NCBI GenBank assembly: GCA_026686845.1
Contig: JAIVEN010000003.1
Location: 2,110,501-2,174,500, forward strand
From: Adenanthera pavonina
Lineage: Eukaryota > Streptophyta > Magnoliopsida > Fabales > Fabaceae
Direction: 5' to 3'
DNA length: 64,000 bases
How positions within the stretch are numbered: the stretch's first letter is position 1; each line of letters starts with the position of its first letter. The notes under the pieces were generated by a model. It was not told the DNA's origin, did not search any database, and saw only the letters and a program-made list of their open reading frames with translations. The translations under genes and the position numbers were made by a program. This document shows, one piece after another, positions 12,704 to 26,008 of this stretch.

Positions 12704-13356
12704 AAAAGCCCATAGCTTGATCAAAGTTAAACTATTTGTTTTTTTAAATTTAGTTCTCTTTTGGTTGCAAAGGCATTCCTAACTTTCTGATGATCATAAT
12801 AAAGTATATTGATTTGGAGCTTTGGATCAATTAAAGAATTGAGATCTCGAAAGAATCCTGAAGGTTGCAAACAAAGGTTAATCTTATAAGCATTCACTAG
12901 AGAAGAAAAAAAATTCGCCTGACTGAATTTATCGACGACGACTTCTCACATTAAAACTGACCAGAATTTTATGAAAAATTTCAGCATACCAAAATCAACC
13001 ATGATGCCGAGTTCCAGAACGAAGCCACAAACAACTTGAAACCATGAACTTTTTCATATGCTTGGACAGAATTTTTACAGCAACTGAACTATTTTTATCA
13101 AAATTTCAGCACATTTTAACACCAATATGCTGCACTTCAGACATAACTTCAGCCCAAAGATTATACTCATTATATTGTGTATTATAAATCACCATTAACC
13201 GATGTATACTTAAAAAAAAAAAAACCATTTAAATCTAATTAAAATTTTTAAATTTGTAAAATTTATTATAATTTTTTAATATTATCTTCATTAAATTATA
13301 ACATATTTTAATTATATCTTTCTTATTTTTTCTTTATCATAATTATTTAATGAGTA
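12704..13356. other. 3' flank of the ClpC-like locus, AT-rich
   Basis: No gene was seen. An AATAAA-like signal (ataataaagtat near 12797-12808) could serve as a polyadenylation site for the ClpC-like transcript. The rest is AT-rich with a poly-A run near 13212-13223. Confidence 0.4.
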
Positions 13357-13637
13357 CTCTCTTCAGTACAAAATATAAATTCTTTTTTAAATTTTTTTCT
13401 GATCCAAAATATAAGTCTTATTTATAAAAAAACAAAAGTATTAATTATTATTTTTTTTTAATTTATCTTTATCTTTATTTAATTTAAAAAAAAGAAAATT
13501 ATCTTCAAAATTATCTTTATTAAGTGTGATGTTAAAAAATAATGTCAATTTTAAATAAATTTAATTAGTTTAATTTTCTTTCTTAGTTTGTGTACATTTA
13601 ATCAAATAAAATTTATATTTTAGATTAAATGAAATAG
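13357..13637. mobile_element. Stowaway-type MITE, degenerate
   Basis: The terminal parts are inverted: the left end begins ctctcttcagtacaaaatat and the right end reads ctatttcatttaatctaaaa on the opposite strand. An internal gatccaaaatataagtc motif resembles the usual plant Stowaway start. TA dinucleotides flank both ends (13355-13356 and 13638-13639), as expected for Tc1/mariner-derived MITEs. It is about 281 bases with no coding capacity. Confidence 0.6.
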
Positions 13638-13991
13638 TAAATATGTAAATAGTTTATAATAAGAAGGAGAGGGAATAGTCTGTAGATTGAATAGTTGTGG
13701 GTGATATCTTATAAAAAGAGAAATGAAGTATGACTTCTGATCTTTGCTATAACTTTTATATTTTATATTAAATTAAATTAAATAAATATATTAAATATGG
13801 ACAAAACTTATATCCAGTGAATTATATTTTTGCTGTCCATGTATACGTTTTACACCTCATCAAAAGACATACTAACGTTGTTAACTCGTGTCTCTCTTCA
13901 CTTAATCAATTATCCAGGTTTTTTTTTTAAAAAAAAATCAATTCTCTCCCTCCACCTCTCTTTAGCATGCCCCGCTGCTGAGAAATTCTGA

Positions 13992-14365
13992 GCCTGTTTG
14001 ACAGTGTTTTTTATTTTTTTGTTCTCAAAACAGTTTTGTAAAACTATTTTCGAGAATAAGTCTTAAAAATAAAAAAAATAAAAAAATCTGTTTAAATCGT
14101 TGTTCTCAAAATCATAACTAATGAGTGATAGATGAGTTATTCAAAATTTATAACTTTACCATTAGTGAGGTAGGTGTTTTTCACCTTTATTTATGTTTTC
14201 TAGAACAAAAACTACAAAACACTTTAAAGTTATTTTAAGTTTTCTATTCTTTTATTTTTCCATTTTCCAGAACAATTTATAAAAAATAAATTTACCAAAC
14301 AAGTTTTCTAAATTTTTTATTTCCAAAAACAGAAAAACTATTTAAAAAACACGAATCAAACAGGC
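13992..14365. mobile_element. MITE with GCCTGTTTGA terminal inverted repeats
   Basis: The left end gcctgtttgacagtgttttt is mirrored by aaaaacacgaatcaaacaggc at the right end. Most of the interior consists of opposing forms of a gttctcaaaacag/ttttctag motif, so the element could fold on itself. It is 374 bases with no open frame. The superfamily is unclear because a target duplication could not be picked out. A weaker similar end (caaacaggcac) occurs near 14968-14978. Confidence 0.6.
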
Positions 14366-15479
14366 ACTTTCTCTCTCTCTCTTTCTCCTCTATTTGTTTT
14401 CTCTTTCTCTGGAACGGTGGAAATCTTGTGCCTGCTAGCCACACACTAACTTCAGATTCTTCATCTATTTATTTGCATTTGAAATCATCAACGGATTCAA
14501 GTCACTATTTCTCTGCATTTAATAGCTTATTTTAAAATGTTCATTTTTTTGAGTTTTGATATCTTGGGTCTCTACATGTTTAGATTTCTTCAGGTTGTTG
14601 TTTTGATTTGTTTTGTGTCATAATTTGTTTTTCATCAGGTATATTTCTATTTATGCCATTATGGACTTCTAGTATAAAATTTTAGTAAGTTCTGAAATGG
14701 GTTTTGATAATTTTCATTGTTTGTTCTCTAGAATTCATCAATTTACAATTATTATTTTGTTTGTACTAATTTTAATATTCTCGGACAGTTTTAAAGGACA
14801 GTTTAGGACTGCTTGGTTTATAAAAATGTAAATTAAATTATAATTTTTAACCATTATTTTTTTTATTTTATCTAAATAGATTTGTAGTAAAATTTTTTTC
14901 TTTTATCCAAAATTTATTTTTGTAAACTATAGTTATTTTAACAGATATTTTATAAAAAGACAATTCAAACAGGCACTTAGTATATATCAAATGTTGATGA
15001 AGGAGCATGGATGAAGCAATAATTAGAAAACTAGGTGAAAATAAAAAATGGTTTGGAGGAGCCAGCATTAGTGGGAGATAATAGAGAGAGAGAGAGAGAG
15101 AGATTCTTGCCATGTATGGAACAGCGGATTGAGTAAACATTGTTAATTACTTTCTCCCTCGTTATAAGATAACATGACTTTTATGTTATGAGATAACATG
15201 GTGATTTTGTTATTCTATAGTATATAACATAATATATGGTAATTTATTATTTTTACCTCTTATTTATTTTATTATTAATATTATAATTTGTGTTATATTT
15301 AATAAAATAATTGAATTAAATAGGAGCAAGATTGAAAATTTTAATTTTTTTTATTTAAAAATGTAATAAGTATTTCTTAATATATATGAAACCCCTCATA
15401 TTGCTTTATAAACATTTATATTGATGAATTGTTAAAAACAAACACGTCATTAACTCATACGTAAACTAGATACTAAGAA
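14366..15479. other. AT-rich intergenic sequence
   Basis: No gene was recognised. Features are CT-rich runs near 14366-14410 and a GA microsatellite at about 15083-15102. A short open frame on the minus strand near 14868-15140 is low-complexity and hydrophobic. Confidence 0.45.
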
Positions 15480-15969
15480 CCTGTTTGATTCATTCACTAA
15501 GGGAGACCTATAAAAGAATCTTCTTTACCTTGAGGAAGACATGTTTGGTGGGAATGAAGTAAGGAGAATAATTTGACACAAGTAATCATGATCACCCAAA
15601 TGTAGGTGAAACAGATCACCTTGATTTTTGCAAGTGAAAATGCTCACATTGCTATGAAGTAGATTAAAATGATATTTTTGCCCTTATGATCCACTTTCTT
15701 CATCTTCTTCCTCGGTAACGAGTCCCTCCACTAGACCACCATCAAGCTCCTCTACCATTGGCATCTCGACCACCACCACCAAGCTCCCTCTACCACTACC
15801 AATGTCCTTCATCCCATACTGGGTTCATTTTCACATGTTGAACCTGTTCATATGTCTGATTCGTATGCCCCTCTACCATTGAGCTCCTCCAGATCTGATT
15901 GCACCAAGCATCACATTCATCCATTGCAATCAGCCCTCCCTCTCTCATCTCCATATCCACTGTAGCACT

Positions 15970-18292
15970 TAAGGGTGGAAATAGGCCAGGCCAGGCCTAC
16001 ATGGCAGGCCTTAAGGCCTGAGCCTGGCCTGTTAGCCTATAGCAGGCCTTTTTTTAGGCTCAGGCCTAGGCCTTTCAAAGACCTGGCCTGACCTGAAGTC
16101 TATTTAAAGGCCTACTAAACTAGTAGGCCTTTAAATAGGCTTAAAAGCTTAGGCTTTCTAAGCTTTAAGTAGGCCTCAGGCCTACTTAAAGCCTATATAA
16201 ATATTGAATAATTTCAAACACAAGCATATATCACAAACCTACTTAAAGTCTACATCAATATCAAATAATCTCAAACACAATAATATGGTCTCATCAAATA
16301 CTGATAAGAGAGAAAGCAAGTATAACAATTAACAAGTATGTTTCTTCAACTAATTCAACTTAGACATATTTTAGGCAATGTACCTGGATGCTGTAGCCAC
16401 ACTTTCAATGTCACTCTCTGAAGGTTAATGATGCCAATGTATTTATGAGATTTGTAGCCACACCAAATGAAATATGTTCAGCTATCCTTCAAAGATATGC
16501 AAAAGAATAAGTACAAAAAGTAATATTCTCATACAAGGTATTAAAAAATATAATGATCTCACCTGTAAGGCTGCAACTTTTATTTTCTATTTTTGCCTTC
16601 AACAATCTCTTTGACAAATAATTAGGAATGAAACAAACAAATAAAGTTAACAATATTCACAGTGGTGTGCTCTTCATCACGTTTTCAACTTCAAGTTTAT
16701 ATAAAAGACCACAACATAATTCTAAATCCATAAAAATGCAAACAACACCACAATACAATAAGTTCATATTAATATAAACAACACCACAATACAATAAGTT
16801 CATAATAACATAAACAACACCATAATCAAACTAGCCCAATCAAGCTAAAAGGTAATACTAATATGAAAAAAGACAATCACAGTAGCAATAATCAAGTCTT
16901 CAATATGATCTCTTGTTGTTCCAGTGTCTCCTACACAATGAAAAATAATTGACATGTTACACAATATAACTACACTAATAAATTTTTTTAATTGGCTATA
17001 CGAAAAAATAATTGACATCTTACTTTTTGTTTTCTCTTTACACCATACTTATGACGAAGCCAATCTCCACCACAAATGAAATTCCTATTGTACTCGTGAG
17101 CAAATGGATGTAGGCATCTATCAAATGTTCAAGTTTAAGATGCTGGTTTGTTTTTTTTAAACCCACTTAGCTGAATGGCACTAAGCTGTTACTGACTTAG
17201 AGATGGACTTTAATTATTTTCAAAGTCCCCGTTATTGAAGTTCTATTGTTTTAGAAAAAGGCTAATGTTCCTCTTTATACATTTGATTGATATTCAATAG
17301 AAGTTGCATTGGTTGCTATGTTCAATTAAATTTAAAATAGGGAAGTATATAATAATAATAAAAGTAAATTACAGTTTGTAAATTAAAGAATCAAACTGTA
17401 GAATCAAAAGAAGATGGATTATTTAGCCTGACCTTTTTTTCTCCCAGCAATTCCTCAAAAAAAGCAGAATCAAACTCTCCTACCGCAGCTACAGGAAGAG
17501 AAGGTGGCGGGAGGAACAAAACAGGAGATGAAGACGGAGGTTTCAGACTTGTCGGAGACAGAGACAGAGATAGAGATCCAACGCACTGAACAGTGGGAAC
17601 AAGAGAATGGAGATGAAATCAGAGGTTGTAGGAGGCTCACAGTAGCTAGGGGGTTTGATTTAGTCTTCTTGGTGCCGGCGATGGAAGGTAAGCTACGAAG
17701 CTCTCACAGCAACGATGGAAGGTAAGCTGCGAAACTCTCACACCAGCGATGGTCCGACTCTGACGGAAGCTGAGCTTTGGAAGTCTTATAGAGGCAATGG
17801 AAGCTCAGCCACAAAAGTCTCATAGCGGCTGGTGATGGAAGGTAAGAGCGAATAGCTTCTGAGCTTAGCTAGGGTTCATGCGCTTCTCACTCTATCAATC
17901 CTCACAGCTCAAGCCTCATACGGTGACTCGGTCTCAGACAACAGCACGTTCCCTTAAGTCACTAATTCAATTTTCGTGTGCAAATTCTATTTTTTATTTA
18001 TTAAAAAAATCCCATCTATTTGTGTGTGTATATATTATATATATCATATTATAAATATAAATTACATATTATTATATTATATTATATTAATATATATATA
18101 TATATATAAATAGGTTCTGGCTTGCAGGTTTTAGGCCAGACTTTATATAAATAGGCCAGGCCTATTAAATGAAAAAGGCCTTAAAAAAGACCTTGACCTG
18201 GCTTTTTTTCTTAAACAGGCCAAGCCAAACCAGGCCCTACACAGGCTAGGCCCAAGGCCGCCTGAAAAGGGCCTGACCTGTTTCCACCCCTG
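15970..18292. mobile_element. Nonautonomous hAT-like transposon, GGCCT-rich subterminal repeats
   Basis: The left end taagggtggaaataggcc and the inverse of the right end caggggtggaaacaggtc form terminal inverted repeats of the CAGGGGTGG type frequent in plant hAT elements. The flanking 8-mers are gtagcact (15962-15969) and ctagcacc (18293-18300), which share tagcac and fit a mutated 8-bp target duplication. Both subterminal regions (15980-16190 and 18110-18270) are packed with GGCCT/AGGCC units in both orientations, which are likely transposase binding sites. The 2.3-kb interior has no intact transposase. The frame at 17504-17725 is not a known domain. Confidence 0.7.
17679..17755 (+). repeat. 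Short tandem duplication inside the hAT-like element
   Basis: The phrase gatggaaggtaagct occurs at about 17679 and again at about 17714, each followed by a similar cgaa-ctctcaca block. The unit is about 35 bases, with a third degenerate gatggaaggtaag near 17834. This is probably replication slippage within captured sequence. Confidence 0.55.
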
Positions 18293-19302
18293 CTAGCACC
18301 ATTGTCATCACAAATCATCACTGGCCAAATTGTCATGTGCTCATCATCACAGATCCATGTTCAAACTTTCAAAGATTGCACCCCTATCATCTCCCATTGT
18401 CTTCCTCGTCGTCTTGTCATTTCAAAGGTCGTAGCCCCATTATTGTCTCCTCTGGACTCGAAGCAATCTGGGTTCAAAGCCATCGCACCATCATGCTCAA
18501 TGGTTCGAAGCCATCACACCACCGATCTTATCTGTGATTTGGCCGATGATGACTTTGCCACTGGGGAAGGAGAATGATAGAGGAGGGAGGGTATTTTTTT
18601 TTAATTTAAGGGCAAAATAGACCTTTTATATCTATATGTATTTTTCTTTTAATAAAATATAAACATTATCCCCTATATTTAAATATCATACCAAACAAAC
18701 TCCTCATATAATTATTATTACATCACATCCTCTCACATCCTTTGCATTACATCACGTAATCCTTAGTAATTGAATCAAATAGGCTATAAAAATATATCTA
18801 AGTTTTGTCCATTAAATATTCAATGAATAGTTTATTTGATGGACAATATTGAATGAATATTGATAAAACATACTATACTTATTAATACTAAACACTTAAT
18901 TTACTAATAATTAACGTTAGGTAGATTCAGCGTAGTTTGATAAGAAATAAAAAGGATCTCGTTAAATTTTATTTTAGCAAGAAAAGAAAGGCCAAGGGCA
19001 ACATCGGCCCAGTAGCCTGGTACTTGTAAGATGCTACGCTGCGTTTCGTTTCATTCTCCAGAAAATCCGCTTCATCTTTCTGCTCTGCCACTGCCCACTG
19101 CCCACTGCCACCTGCCAGGGCTTGGAGGGACTGCTTTCATGTCCGCGCTTACCAGTCACCAGCTCTTATACTTAGGTCCGTTATTTTATTGGAACGACCG
19201 GTGAAATCAAACAGGACAATCTCTCCATAGTTTTGTTTCGGTGACTCACAAAATCGACAAATATATTACGATACGGTCGGAATTCTCTGTTCCTTAATTG
19301 CC

Positions 19303-22300
19303 ATGGAGACCTCGGGCAAAGAGGAGGCACCTCTATTCCTTGACCGGACTTCGCGAGTCACCAGAGGGAAACGGATGACAAAGTTGCTTGATGAGGAAAT
19401 TGAAGACGATGAGTTGTTCTGGAATCAGGATGCTCTTAAAGAGGTGATTATCTTGCTGCTGTATTTATATATTTCTGATACTGAATCAATGATTCAACAA
19501 GAAGCATAGTTAGTATAAAGCCAAGGGAAGGCGAAATTTACGAAGTTTTCCAGTTTATCGCCTGGGTTGCAATGTTAATGAAAAGAAATAAAGCTAGTGG
19601 TTAGCTGTTGGAGATCTAGTTGATGGTCTGAGCCGCCATTCCTTCTTTCTTTTTGGCGTCCATTAATGAAGCTTGTCTTTTTCGGATGAAGAGGAACTGC
19701 TACGATATTTATTTAACGATAAGGGTATAAAGCTAGTTTTGTTTGGTTGGGATTTTTTTTTTCCCGATTATTTTTTTGTTCTGGGTGTTGGGTACGAAAG
19801 TGTTTTGTTCTATAAACATTTTAACATGTTACTAATATTCTTACCTTTAATTTTGAAAACAAGGGGCACTAGCTAAGGTTATCTACTGCATACCTAACAA
19901 TAAATTTGTGTCTTGCAGGAAGAGAATGATGATAACTATAAAGAGGAGCCAGAGGTTGCTGATGAATTTGATAGCGATTTTGATGATGATGTGAGTTACT
20001 TGAAGTGCCTGTATGTGATTATGTGCTAGAAATTTGTAGCTTAATTATACAAAGAAATACTTGGTGTAATGCTCATCTTTTATTATTGTAGCCATTTCTA
20101 TTGCTCTATACAATCTTGGTGTTGATAATGAACTTAAATTTTCTTAGGAACCTGAGCCTGATGAAGAAGGTGAAAATGATGGTGTTGAAAGGTAAATCTT
20201 TTTATCTGTTGGCTCATACTCGAAATGTCCTGACATTGGTTCCGTGATATGCTATATCTGAAATTGATTTTTTTTATAGGGTACAAAAAAAGAAGCGATT
20301 AATATTTCCAGGGAAGAGATTGCCCAAGCCTAAAAAGAAAAAGAAGAAAATCCTATCTAAACAGGAAAATGCTCCTGAGGATGATAAAACAACTGAACAG
20401 TGTACAGCAGAGGAGCATCATGACGTACCAGATGATGCAGGGGAGAGAATGATAAGGAAGTCCACTAGAACTTCAGTAATAGTTAGGCAAGCTGAGAGAG
20501 ATGCAATACGTGCAGCCCTTCAAGCAACAATGAAGGTCAGTCATATTCCTAACTCCTCATGCTATGCATGCATGAGAAGGCACCCTTTATTTTAATGGCT
20601 ATATTAGAGTTTCATTCCTTTTCCGAATTGTGCTGCTTGATTCTTGACTTCATTGAATCCATAGTGATATAGTTTTTTGTCATACTGTAAACCTTTCTCA
20701 AGAGAGATTTAAGTTCTTTTGGATGTTGGCTGGAAGAAGTTATGTCCAATGGTAGGGTAGTAGGAGATATATTATATTTTTGTATGACTATTCACTAGGT
20801 TGAGTACCAATGCAGTTGAGCTTCAATCTTCTCTGTCATTTGCTAGAACTGATTATTGAGGTTTAGATAACGTTGTTCAAACTTTCCTATTACATGCTAA
20901 TAAAAAAATACTAACTAGCTTTGTAGAATGCCAGGTTTTGGCAAATTATGTGCTATTTGGTTTGCTACTTTTAGTCACTTGTAAAATTACAGCTGTTTGC
21001 CGTTGTATAAAAGTTCTTCTTTCTTGGTAACATCTATGTAATGTTTACTATAACAACATTGCATTTCACTTTTATTTTATGCTTAATATGTTCTCCTATA
21101 TATTTAGGTAGGTACCTTTAGTAATTACAGCAATTGATTATCCTTAGTCTGACTTTTACTTTTGATTAGGAATTTAGGATACTGTTATGAGAATGTATTG
21201 TGGACTGTGGTTGAAATGTAATGCAATATTTTTGGTGGTTACTGATTGAAGAAATTTTGTTTAAGGTTAATAGTGTAGAGCTAATATCTGTCACCACATT
21301 CTAGATAATTTGGTTATTGAAATACATGACTACAAACTTGTAAAATTATCTCCATTTGCTTGAAGATGCTCAATTTGAATGAGGATTTATTTTCTTTCTA
21401 CCTAATAATTTTTGTGATTACTTCCTTGGGCTGAGGATTGTTTTTTTTCCTCGGCCAATCAAAAGAATCACTTAGTGGGATAAAGTTAATATTGTTGTTG
21501 TTAGCCAATCAAAAGAAAAAAGGAAGGTGAGGAGAAGAGAATGACACAAGAGGAAATGCTTTTGGAAGCTGCTCAAACAGGTTCGAACTATAGCACTAGA
21601 ACTATTGACTGTTTGAATAAGTTTGAAGTTGTGAAGGTCTTCATAATTTCTATTGAACTGATTTTCCTTTGCAGAGATCATGAACTTACGAAATTTGGAG
21701 CGTGTCTTAGCTAGAGAGGAAGAAGTTAAGAGAAGAGCAATTGTGCATAAAGCTGTCTACAATGGCCCACAGAGTCGATATTTATCAAAAGATGGCAAGA
21801 GTTTTTGAATGCATAATGATATTGACTTTAGACAGTGCATTTTTTGTGCAATGGATTTGGTGACATTGACTTGTGTTATTTGTATGAAATCCTGTAAATT
21901 TTTCAGGCTGTTCATTTTTAGAGTTCAGCAAGGGGTTGTCATTTCAGTCTGAAATATCCACAACATCTGTACCATGTGAGTCCATCTTATGTTCCCACTT
22001 GCAGTTTGAATATTGACAGTAGCATTGGTGCACATTCATGTCAAAGAATACATGCATGCAGTTTCATGATCCAAGAATTTATAACGTGGCAAAATAAAAT
22101 CTCAGCTATTGTGAAAGAAACTGCTGATAGCATTGCTTTTAGCATTTTTGTTTCTTTTGAGATGATTCTTATCCTCAGCTTTTGTACTTCTTTCTTTTCT
22201 CACTGATGAAATTTTTTCTTGTATCAGAAAATATGCCATTGCTTTTGGCATTATCTTTCTGAGCTACTTAGTAATCATTCTTTGCAACGAATCCCTTAGG

Positions 22301-25300
22301 AATGCTGACCAAATTCTATATACCTTTTTTTTGGCTAATTTCTTTGAGTCTTCATAATTCATAATGAGAAATAATAAAATGCTACCAAGAGGACCTGAAC
22401 AATGACTATTATCCTCAGCGAACTAACTATTTGTTCAGAATTCTCACTGGTTGTCATTTTTTTATGTTGACCTTGGACTGTTCAATGTGGAAACAGTGCT
22501 GATAAATTGTGTATTTAAGCTGTTCTGTTAATTGAGCGAAGGATAGACTAAATCACAATTATTTTTTCATCTGTTTTTTATTTATTTGATCTTCTTATAT
22601 CACTTTTCAGATCCAGAGAAATCTGTTTGTGCAATTACAGGTTTGCCTGCCAAGTAAGTGCACATGTGCCAATTTGATATTTTCTGTTTCATTATTCTTC
22701 CTTCCTGTTTGGGATGTAAGAGGAATGCGTGAGAGCTTTGGGTTTGTGGTGTACTGTGTGATTGCTACTTATCAAGCTAGTATGTATGATTTGGACGATT
22801 GAGGGGAAGTTCTAGCAGTTTCTGGGCTCCACCATTACTTTGGGGGGAAGTTCCTTTCCCATCTCACGAGTGCCTGTCAGTATCCTGCATGATACAAGAC
22901 AGATACCAGAGTAGCTCTTACAGTTTCTGCGCTCCACCATTACTCTAAAATTAAGTAGTCTTACCTGAAGTAATTTATTTTGAAAATATAGGCATTGCAT
23001 GTAACTCCATACTTAAATTTCTAGCCTTTAGGTGCCTAAATGATGTTAGAATTTTTTTGGGATATTACATTAGGCTTTGATTCTGACGTAGTATTTCTTT
23101 CAAGTTCGTATTAACTATTTCCTTAGGATTTTGGATACTGTAACCATACAGCTTTCAATTGATAAGAATCATAGTAACTTTAAACTCTGAAATTCTTCAC
23201 TTTAGTTTTTTTTTTTTTTTTCATATTATCTTCTCCACATCAATGATGCAAACCAAATGTTCGAGCAATTTGGGCTCAGCACTTAGAGCTACTTTCTTCC
23301 TCTTGATAACACTGGCTATTGATTTATTGAGTCATACTAGTGTGTTCCTTAGAAAGGATTTGAAGTTGATCTTGTTGACTTTGTACAGGGATTTTCATGA
23401 GTAGGGAAAGGTCTTATAGGGATGTGATATTGTAGCAGTTGTGTGGCATCTTTAGTTGAATGTAATGCTTGCAGTTTATGTCTTTGCCTGTGCTCTTGGG
23501 GTAGGGCTGCTCTTCTAGCCTCTCTTTGGTGCTTGTCTATCTTCTTGGGTTTTCATTACTAGGTATGAATAGACATTGTTCAGATATTTATTAAAAAAAA
23601 AGAAAAGGAAAGGAAAAAAGAATAGAAACTGTTGTGATTTGTTGTATTGGTGTACTCCATCCACTTTGCCATTTTTCTTTGTTATAATTTTTTGAGGAGA
23701 ATATCTAGTATTCCATCTTTGTATTCTCTTCTTGTCATAATTTTTCTACTTCTATAACAAAATGCAAAATAAAGTCCAACATACCTTTCATTTGCTTTCG
23801 TTTTCTCTTGCAAACCCTCAACCTATCCTAAAGCTTAGTCCATTTTTTTTTAATGCAATCCTATTAGCTGTTTCAATCCATTAAAAATGCTTTTTTTTTT
23901 TTTCCAATTCAAAAGTGTATACTATGTTCCAACAAGAAATTACATCAGGTTAGGGAGAACACTCCCTTGTTTGTCCCTTTCTACTAGGCTACTGCACCCA
24001 GTTGGAGGAGTACAAAATTCTGAGTCGCCATATCTAACCCATGTTCCAGCATGGATGTTTCTCCATCTCCCATCTAGTTATAGTTACAATTGCATGGCTT
24101 CTATCAAGTCTACATAAAGATTACAAATGCCTTTTTACTGTAATTTCTAAAGGCCTAGTCATGCAAAGCTTGTTTTCTTTGTTTCCCTTTTGTCGAATGA
24201 CAAGTAAATGTAAAATCTCCTCATGCCCTTTTGGTTCATTATTGCATAACTAACTGTGTTGTGCTGAAGTATGGGATATTATTGCTCAAGAATAATATAA
24301 AAGGTTATGATTTTGTATTTAGGAATCTCTTAGCTTGATCCTTGAAGGCTAGACATTAACTGAGGGCCTGTTGAATGTTTCCATTTATTAAATGGGAGCA
24401 GAAGAGTTTAGAAAGAATTGATAAGAAACAGAGGAGAGTCAGAGAACAATAATGAGAATAGAATGTTGCACTTGGTTGTATTTTGCATGTCAAAATTGAT
24501 TGGAATAATGATGCCTATTAATAAATAACTAAATGTCTTGAAAGACTTACCTTCATCTACAGCCATCATATCAATTGTTCTTAATGCATTGTCATTGGAA
24601 GAATGTAGGTACCGTGATCCACAGACTGGGCTGCCATATGCCACACTTGAAGCTTTTAAAATAATTCGTCAACGGTATGGCTATTCTTGTTTGCTTAATG
24701 TTTCTCTGTGTATATATATATATGTAGAGCTGATATAAATCTAATATAATGATTTGCACATGTCACAATATTGAGTTTCTTTATTTTTCTGCATTCCATC
24801 ATAGTTTACGTTGTCTATGTACTTTGTTATTGTTTCGCCAATGACATTTTTCTTCAGTCCATGCAAAATTCTCATGGCAGGTCAGTCCCATACCCTAGTT
24901 CTCTAACAAGCACCCATGCATTGACTTGATATCTCATATTCATGACAGTTGGTCATCAGTCAATACAAATGCTAGTGTTGATGCGTTATTGTTATTATAT
25001 TTCTTGATGGTACTTGACTAAGGACATTTTGACAATAATAGATATTTTAGGGACAGTCAATATATTCATTTATACTACGCAAATATGACACACAATAAAT
25101 TACACGAATTGTCTTTTATTATTAAAACATAATAAGTGCATGTCTTGCAATTATCTCATGATTGGCTTCTAGGACACATACTAACAGTTTTTGTAGAACA
25201 TTTTTTTTTTCTATTTCAAGTTTGTACTTGTTTTCTTTGTTTGAATAGTTCTTATCCTCGAACTTTCTATAATAATTTTGTGTTAATACAGTTTCTTCAT

Positions 25301-26000
25301 TTATCCCAGAGAAAAAAAAAAAAAGAATTTAAGCTCATGTCATTTCCTTTTCTTTACACTGTTGTGTTATTCTTCACTTTGGAGGATGTCTGATTATCCC
25401 GATTTATTTCTCTTTATTTTTGTGAAAAATTTTCCTATAAAAGAATAAATACTTTCAAATTTTATTTTGACTGAAAGTAAAATACTTTCTCATTGAAGTC
25501 CAAGCCAGTAAGCATTGATGTAACATTCATAGGGAATAGTATGACAAACTAATACTCAACTTCTATCCTTTAGGTCTTCATCTCAATTATTCCTTATGTA
25601 ATATTTATTACATCATTGCTATAAAGTCCATTGTACAAATAGTGAGGTGGATAGCCAAAGGTGGTTTCTTGGCTTTGTGATAGAGATGTTCATCTAACAA
25701 TAATTTGGGTCACATATCCAATCTGACAATAATATGAAGTGGCGAATTACATGTTTGTTGACATTTGTTGTTGCTTATGTTCTGAATCACTTAATTAAAT
25801 TGTCTTTATGCAGTGCTTTGGATGAAAATGCGGGCACCAGAAAAGAAATGCACATGGGATGCTTACACGACTCAATTTCTGGAAAAGGTTTTTCAGTTAA
25901 GCAAAAGAGATCAATAATGCCAAATAAAAATGGAGATTCTTTTCGACATTCAGCTTACTTCCGTAGATTTCTCGTTCCAGAAGATGAAGTATCTGACTAG
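19303..26000 (+). CDS. SWC2: SWR1 complex subunit 2 (SWC2 / VPS72 / YL1 homologue)
   Basis: Ten exons join in frame to 357 residues: 19303-19443, 19919-19990, 20148-20191, 20280-20535, 21505-21580, 21675-21794, 21907-21975, 22611-22653, 24609-24674 and 25814-26000. The N-terminal part has the YL1 layout: the RTSRVTRGKRMTKLLDEE motif, a long acidic stretch, then a lysine-rich patch. The C-terminal YL1 domain contains CAITGLPAKYRDPQTGLPYA. In yeast, animals and Arabidopsis this subunit binds H2A.Z-H2B and helps SWR1 put H2A.Z into nucleosomes, so the product is nuclear. Its length is close to the Arabidopsis protein. Intron 6 (21795-21906) has a GC donor instead of GT; the other introns use GT-AG. 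The start is the first ATG at the head of the conserved N-terminus. All frames are open. Confidence 0.94.
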
Positions 26001-26008
26001 CTGCTTTG

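Larger units (their letters stand above)
15480..18784. mobile_element. Outer transposon-like element with CCTGTTTGATTC ends, host of a nested insertion
   Basis: The left end cctgtttgattcattcacta is matched in inverse by the right end, which reads cctatttgattcaattacta on the other strand at about 18763-18784. Inner sequence on both sides (15690-15960 and 18300-18590) is a CCATCA-rich, gene-like stretch. It would have been continuous before the inner hAT-like element inserted at 15970-18292. A related element lies at 58021-58872. No transposase was found, so it is non-autonomous. A target duplication was not resolved. Confidence 0.55.

Noticed and set aside
14805..14980. Possible second GCCTGTTTG-type MITE (ggactgcttggtttat at left, caaacaggcac at right)
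   Set aside because: Left end matches too weakly and no target duplication is visible.
17504..17725. 73-codon frame inside the hAT-like element as a transposase
   Set aside because: No BED, DUF659 or hAT-C signature; it covers a short tandem repeat.
22816..22944. 24-base near-perfect direct repeat in SWC2 intron 8 (cagtttctgggctccaccat and a copy 105 bases on)
   Set aside because: Real, but isolated within an intron and with no sign of an element or function.
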